NCBI GenBank assembly: GCA_964611585.1
Contig: CAZTAK010000012.1
Location: forward strand, 1 to 54,764
From: CAZTAK01 sp964611585
GTDB taxonomy: Bacteria; Pseudomonadota; Alphaproteobacteria; SHVP01
Direction: 5' to 3'
Length of the DNA stretch: 54,764 bases
The notes under the pieces are model-generated. The model had not been told where the DNA came from. It saw only the letters and a program-made list of their open reading frames with translations, and searched no databases. A program made the translations under genes and the position numbers. Positions 50,814-54,764 of the stretch are shown here, one piece after another; position 1 is the stretch's first letter, and every line of letters starts with the position of its first letter.

Positions 50814-52211
50814 TCAAGGGTTGAGCACGGCCACCGCGATCCCCGACTGCGGCCGCGCCCGCAACTTGGGCCCGAGGTCGGGCGTTTTGGCGTAATGGGC
50901 CACGGCCGCGCGGGCGGCCGCTGCCTTGGCGGCATCGAAAACGAACGAACGCGGCTTGCCGTGGCGCAGCCATTCCAGTTTGTAGCCGTCTTCCAGAGTC
51001 TCGTCGAAAATCATCGCCAACGTCGGCGCCGGCGGATGGCCGGTGGCGTGCAGCAGGCGGGCCGGAAAATCGTCGTTGAACAACAACGTCCGGAAACCGC
51101 GCGCGTGCGCCTCGGCAATGCGCTGCGCATGGCTGATGTGATCGTCGAAATAGCACAGCGTGCGTGCACCTTCGGGCGCCGTGAATTCCGCTTCCATCCA
51201 GTCGGTCTCGTGATAGAGGTTGCCCGGGTCGCGCCATTCGAGATTGCGGAAACTGACGTCGAAGCAGTGAATCTCGGCATCCGGACAGGCGCGCCGCAAC
51301 AGCCACGACGAATGGCCTTTGTGGGATCCGCTTTCGACAATGAAATCCGGTGCGAGCAGGCGCACGAGAAAGTAAAGCCAGAATGAATCGGCGAACTTGA
51401 TGCCGCCGGCGTTGTCGCGCACCGCGCGCTCGTCATAAACCACGCAAAAATCGCGCACCACCGCCGCGGCGTCGGCAAGCGCGGGCATCCAGCCGGCATG
51501 AGCGGCGTGAAATGCGGCCGCGGTTTCGGTCATGATCGCGGCTTCGCGCGCGGCTTCGGTGGGCGACGTCATGCGCGAGGCGCGTTCGTCCTCATCGCGC
51601 ATCTTCCCGAGATCGAGACCGATGCGGTGATAGACGCGCCGGTTGAGGTTCGCACGCATCTCTTCGCGGGCCTCGTCCGACAGGCGTTCGAGGTCGGGAA
51701 GGGCGTCGCGGGCGAAGCGTTTGCGCTGGGATACATGATCGGCGAGTTGCTGCCACGGGCCGAGGTCCCAGTGGCCGCGCGCTGAACCGGACGTCGAGGG
51801 CATGACGTAGATTGCGGTTTCGCCGATGGTCTCGGGCTGGCGACCGAACCGTACCGCATGGCCGAGGAACGCTTGCGCTGCGCGCTTGCCGTTAAAGGCG
51901 AGAAACGCAGGGTGGAAGCGTTCGATTTTGTCGCGCAGGCCCGGTCCGTCATCCGCTGATGCGGACAGGGCCGCGTCGCCGCCCGACTCGGTCTGGTTCA
52001 AATCGGTGAGTCCCAGACCGTAAGACAACAGCAGCGGATATTCCTGCGGCTCGAGCTCGCGCGCCGTCAGGCCGATCTCGCACAATGTCGGCCAGAAGCG
52101 GTTGCCGGGGCCGGTGTAATAGGCCTTGGCCGCGGCCGATGCGGCGCCGGCGGCGCTGCCGCAGAACACCACGTCAAGCCCGGGGGCGAGCACGTCGGGT
52201 AGAATCGGCAT
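50814..52211 (-). CDS. Mug-type DNA glycosylase fused to a methyltransferase-like domain
   Basis: One 465-residue frame with two parts. Residues 1-165 resemble G:T/U mismatch glycosylase (Mug, UDG family 2): GLDVVFCGSAAGAAS, GPGNRFWPTL, LGLTDLNQTESG, FNGKRAAQAF and YVMPSTSGSARGHWD. The two active-site motifs are variant (GSAAG for GINPG, STSGSAR for NPSGLSR). Residues about 190-465 form a class I SAM-methyltransferase-like domain: FIVESGSHKGHSSWLLRRA, then EIHCFDVSFRNLEWRD and YFDDHISHAQRIAEAHARGF, as in small-molecule or cephalosporin-hydroxylase-like groups. There is no stop or restart between them. It follows the fumarase gene by six bases. I do not know of this combination. Confidence 0.8.
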   Translation of the reverse strand: MPILPDVLAPGLDVVFCGSAAGAASAAAKAYYTGPGNRFWPTLCEIGLTARELEPQEYPLLLSYGLGLTDLNQTESGGDAALSASADDGPGLRDKIERFHPAFLAFNGKRAAQAFLGHAVRFGRQPETIGETAIYVMPSTSGSARGHWDLGPWQQLADHVSQRKRFARDALPDLERLSDEAREEMRANLNRRVYHRIGLDLGKMRDEDERASRMTSPTEAAREAAIMTETAAAFHAAHAGWMPALADAAAVVRDFCVVYDERAVRDNAGGIKFADSFWLYFLVRLLAPDFIVESGSHKGHSSWLLRRACPDAEIHCFDVSFRNLEWRDPGNLYHETDWMEAEFTAPEGARTLCYFDDHISHAQRIAEAHARGFRTLLFNDDFPARLLHATGHPPAPTLAMIFDETLEDGYKLEWLRHGKPRSFVFDAAKAAAARAAVAHYAKTPDLGPKLRARPQSGIAVAVLNP

Positions 52212-52217
52212 ATCGGG

Positions 52218-53828
52218 TCAGACGTGGGCGAAGAAATCGTCGCCCTTGTCGTCGATGACGATGAAAGCGGGGAAGTTCTCGACCTCGATGCGCCAGATCG
52301 CCTCCATCCCCAGCTCGGGATAGGCCAGCACTTCCACCTTCCTGATGCAGTCCTGAGCCAACCGCGCACCGGGCCCGCCGATCGAGCCGAGATAAAATCC
52401 GCCGTGCGTGTTGCAGGCGGCGCGAACCTCGGCCGAGCGGTTTCCTTTGGCCAGCGAAACCAGGCTTCCCCCGGCGGCCATGAACTGATCGACGTACGAA
52501 TCCATCCGCCCCGCCGTCGTCGGCCCGAACGAGCCCGAGGCATAGCCGTCCGGCGTCTTTGCCGGTCCGGCGTAGTAAATCATATGATTCTTGACGTAAT
52601 CCGGCAGCGGCTCGCCGCGGTCGAGCGCCTCTTTGAGTTTGGCGTGGGCGATGTCGCGCGCCACCACCAAAGGGCCATTCAAGGAAAGCCGCGTCTTGAT
52701 CGGATACCGGGACAGGTCCGCGCGGATCTCGTCCATTGGCCGGTTGAGGTCGATTGCGACCGGCGTTCCGTTCAGTTCCTCTTCGCTGATGTCGGGCAGG
52801 TACTGGGCCGGGTTCGATTCGAGGCGTTCTAGAAACACGCCGTCCGCGGTGATTTTGCCGAGAACCTGACGGTCGGCGGAACATGAAACGCCGATGCCGA
52901 CCGGCAGCGAGGCTCCGTGGCGCGGCAACCGGATCACCCGCACGTCGTGGCAGAAATACTTGCCGCCGAACTGGGCGCCGATGCCCATGGTTTGGGTCAG
53001 ATTGTGGACCTCGGCCTCGAAGTCCGGGTCGCGGAAGGCATGGCCGCGATCGTTTCCCACTGTCGGCAGGGCGTCGAGATAGTGGCAACTCGCCAGCTTG
53101 ACCGTCTTCAGGTTCATCTCCGCGCTGGTGCCGCCAATCACCACGGCCAGGTGATAGGGCGGGCAGGCCGCCGTCCCGAGGGTGTGGATCTTGTCGCCAA
53201 GGAATTTCAGCATCGACTCGGGGTTGAGGATGGCGCGGGTCTCTTGATAGAGGAAGGTCTTGTTGGCCGAACCGCCGCCCTTGGCGATGAACAGGAATTT
53301 GTAGGCGCTGCCGGCGTCGGAATATATGTCGATTTGCGCGGGCAGATTGTTGCCGGTGTTGGTCTCCTCGAACATCGACAACGGCGCCATCTGCGAATAG
53401 CGCAGGCTGGTCTCGGTGTAGGTTTTTTCGATGCCGCGCGAAATGTTCGCCGCGTCGTCGCCGTCGGTCCACACGTATTGACCCTTGTAACCGATAGCGA
53501 TGGCGGTGCCGGTATCCTGACACCCGGGCAGCACCATGCCGGCGGCGATGTTGGCGCTCTTGAGCAGGTCGTAGGCGACGAAGCGGTCGTTGTCCGAGGC
53601 TTCGGGGTCCTCGAGTATCTGCGCGAGCTGCTTGAGGTGCGCGGGCCGCAGCAGATGAGCGATATCGCGCATCGCCTCGGCCGAAATCAACCGCAAGGCC
53701 TCGGGTGCGACTTCGAGAATGTCCCGGCCTTCGAGGGTACGCGCCGTCACGTGCCCGGAAGTCAGTTTCCGGTACTCGGTCTGATCGGGACCGAGCGGAA
53801 ACATCTGCTGAAAAGTGGTTTCAGGCAT
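52218..53828 (-). CDS. Fumarate hydratase, class I (iron-sulfur)
   Basis: The class I enzyme interconverts fumarate and malate in the TCA cycle with an oxygen-sensitive 4Fe-4S cluster. The 536-residue protein has the fused alpha and beta parts of the E. coli FumA/FumB form. Cluster cysteines are expected in VLPGCQDTGTAIAIG, TAACPPYHLAVVIGG and CSADRQVLGK. The C-terminal part has AGPAKTPDGYASGSFGPTTA and GGFYLGSIGGPGARLAQDCI. It lies between sspB (21 bases) and the glycosylase fusion on the same strand. Confidence 0.94.
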   Translation of the reverse strand: MPETTFQQMFPLGPDQTEYRKLTSGHVTARTLEGRDILEVAPEALRLISAEAMRDIAHLLRPAHLKQLAQILEDPEASDNDRFVAYDLLKSANIAAGMVLPGCQDTGTAIAIGYKGQYVWTDGDDAANISRGIEKTYTETSLRYSQMAPLSMFEETNTGNNLPAQIDIYSDAGSAYKFLFIAKGGGSANKTFLYQETRAILNPESMLKFLGDKIHTLGTAACPPYHLAVVIGGTSAEMNLKTVKLASCHYLDALPTVGNDRGHAFRDPDFEAEVHNLTQTMGIGAQFGGKYFCHDVRVIRLPRHGASLPVGIGVSCSADRQVLGKITADGVFLERLESNPAQYLPDISEEELNGTPVAIDLNRPMDEIRADLSRYPIKTRLSLNGPLVVARDIAHAKLKEALDRGEPLPDYVKNHMIYYAGPAKTPDGYASGSFGPTTAGRMDSYVDQFMAAGGSLVSLAKGNRSAEVRAACNTHGGFYLGSIGGPGARLAQDCIRKVEVLAYPELGMEAIWRIEVENFPAFIVIDDKGDDFFAHV

Positions 53829-53849
53829 GGGTGCGGCGAACGCGCCGTC

Positions 53850-54362
53850 CTATTTCTTGCGGAACTGGTCGAGGGTGACGACCTTGGCGGTCTCGCCCGA
53901 TTCGTCGTCCGGGATTGAATCGGCTTGCAGGTCGTCGAGATCGAGCGCCGGCGCGTCGGTTGCGACCGAAAGAGAGTTAACCACGGCGCCACTCTCCATG
54001 TTGGCGCTGCCGTCGGCCTGGAATTGCAATCCGAACTGCACGCCCGGGTCGGCAAACCCGGTCAGCGCCGCGAATGGTACCGTCAGGCGTTCCGGCACCT
54101 TGTTGAAACTGAGCGTCACATCGAACCCGTCGTCCGAGAGGTCGAGGTTCCAGAACTGGTGCTGCAAGACGATGGTCATTTCCTTGGGGGACTTGTCGCG
54201 CAGGTAGTCGGCAACCACTACGCCGGGGTGCCCGGTGTTGAACGAGACATAAAGCTGGTGGTTGGCGCGCAGACCCGATTCAACGATCTGTTCCAGCGCC
54301 GCGCGGACGACGCCCCTCAGCGCGTCCTCGACCATGGCTTTGTAATTCAGATACTCGGGCAT
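53850..54362 (-). CDS. sspB: SspB, ClpXP adaptor for ssrA-tagged proteins (alpha type)
   Basis: SspB binds the ssrA tag on stalled translation products and delivers them to ClpXP. The 170-residue protein starts with a helix (YLNYKAMVEDALRGVVRAALEQI), then has the barrel LYVSFNTGHPGVVVADYLRDKSPKEMTIVLQHQFWNL of the alphaproteobacterial family. A disordered acidic linker leads to the ClpX-binding tail AKVVTLDQFRKK. The permuted tmRNA gene lies just upstream on the same strand, so tag and adaptor are encoded side by side. Confidence 0.95.
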   Translation of the reverse strand: MPEYLNYKAMVEDALRGVVRAALEQIVESGLRANHQLYVSFNTGHPGVVVADYLRDKSPKEMTIVLQHQFWNLDLSDDGFDVTLSFNKVPERLTVPFAALTGFADPGVQFGLQFQADGSANMESGAVVNSLSVATDAPALDLDDLQADSIPDDESGETAKVVTLDQFRKK

Positions 54363-54489
54363 ATGCTTGACTGTCTTGAGGGCGCGGCCATATTAGCGCT
54401 TGGCGGCGGCATGGCAATCGCAACATCGACAACCCCCGGGCGGCGTCAGGCGGCGGCGCGCCCGGAGCGGCCCTCAAATCTGCAGCGGT

Positions 54490-54764
54490 AAAGTGGGGGG
54501 CTTCTGTTGCCCGGTGCCCCCCGAACCGCGCTTGTCTTCGTTCAGGTCAAAGACCTGGACTAAGCAGCGAGGGCCAATTGGTTATCGTTGGCACCTGTAA
54601 GGTTGACCCGATAACGGCGGTATCATGCCGGGCGAAAATTGAGCCTTTACCACGCACGTCGATCCTGTTTCGCCCCCACAAAAGCCCACCCCCGGTCCGG
54701 GCGGGGCGGCCCCTTGGGGCCGGATGGGTTTATGGTGGAGGCGCCGGGTACTGCCCCCGGGTCC
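54490..54764 (-). ncRNA. ssrA: tmRNA, permuted two-piece type (right end outside window)
   Basis: Read on the minus strand, the 3' acceptor piece comes first: it runs from beyond the window to GCCTCCACCA, ending with CCA at 54733. A processed loop of about 55 bases follows. The coding piece then starts GGGGGCGAAACAGGATCGAC at 54677. GGGGGC pairs with GCCTCC and holds the G3-U70 wobble that alanyl-tRNA synthetase reads. The tag frame at 54592-54560 encodes ANDNQLALAA and a TAG stop. A pseudoknot-like GGGGGGC/GCCCCCC stem near 54494-54521 closes the coding piece. CCA-first order is the alphaproteobacterial permutation. The ends are approximate. Confidence 0.93.

Overview
The window comes from a high-GC alphaproteobacterium, probably Rhodospirillales-like. 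Four things point there: the 3' part of an A-type RNase P RNA lies directly upstream of the division and cell-wall (dcw) cluster; lpxC shows a Gram-negative outer membrane; the tmRNA gene is circularly permuted into two pieces; and SspB is of the alphaproteobacterial type. A run of 100 N at 45242-45341 marks a scaffolding gap, so this is a draft assembly and possibly a metagenome-assembled genome.

Layout. 1-228 is the 3' part of rnpB. 290-3200 holds five small unrecognised genes of lower coding regularity, two exact alphaproteobacterial-type SOS (LexA) boxes and a MraZ-like operator. 3207-21757 is an uninterrupted dcw cluster, all on the plus strand: mraZ-rsmH-ftsL-ftsI-murE-murF-mraY-murD-ftsW-murG-murC-murB-ddl-ftsQ-ftsA-ftsZ. 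Most junctions are 4-base ATGA or GTGA overlaps, so translation is probably coupled. It makes UDP-MurNAc-pentapeptide (meso-DAP type), lipid I and lipid II, and the core divisome. lpxC follows behind its own leader, then a convergent XRE regulator, and then bamD-recN-ligA and a tryptophanase whose start overlaps the ligA stop.

29.9-40.3 kb is mostly minus-strand housekeeping and accessory genes: a SnoaL-like protein and an M24 aminopeptidase, prmA and a UvrD/PcrA helicase with a near-consensus SOS box at its start, a RidA-like protein, a ClC protein with CBS domains, an exported pentapeptide-repeat protein and a thioesterase. Two plus-strand DUF1127 genes sit among them. 40.3-43.3 kb carries a nitrilase between a decayed 5' copy of an FAD-linked oxidase gene and the intact oxidase gene; both copies keep the same TTGATG-N17-TAGAGT promoter-like sequence. 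A P-type cation ATPase broken by the N gap and a large AsmA protein follow.

49.9-54.8 kb is a minus-strand group: permuted ssrA, sspB, class I fumarase, a Mug-type DNA glycosylase fused to a methyltransferase-like domain, a LysE/RhtB exporter and a ribbon-helix-helix protein. I see no CRISPR array, transposase, integrase or prophage. The best candidates for something undescribed are the glycosylase-methyltransferase fusion, the nitrilase with its duplicated oxidase promoter, and the SOS-box-bearing small genes between rnpB and mraZ.
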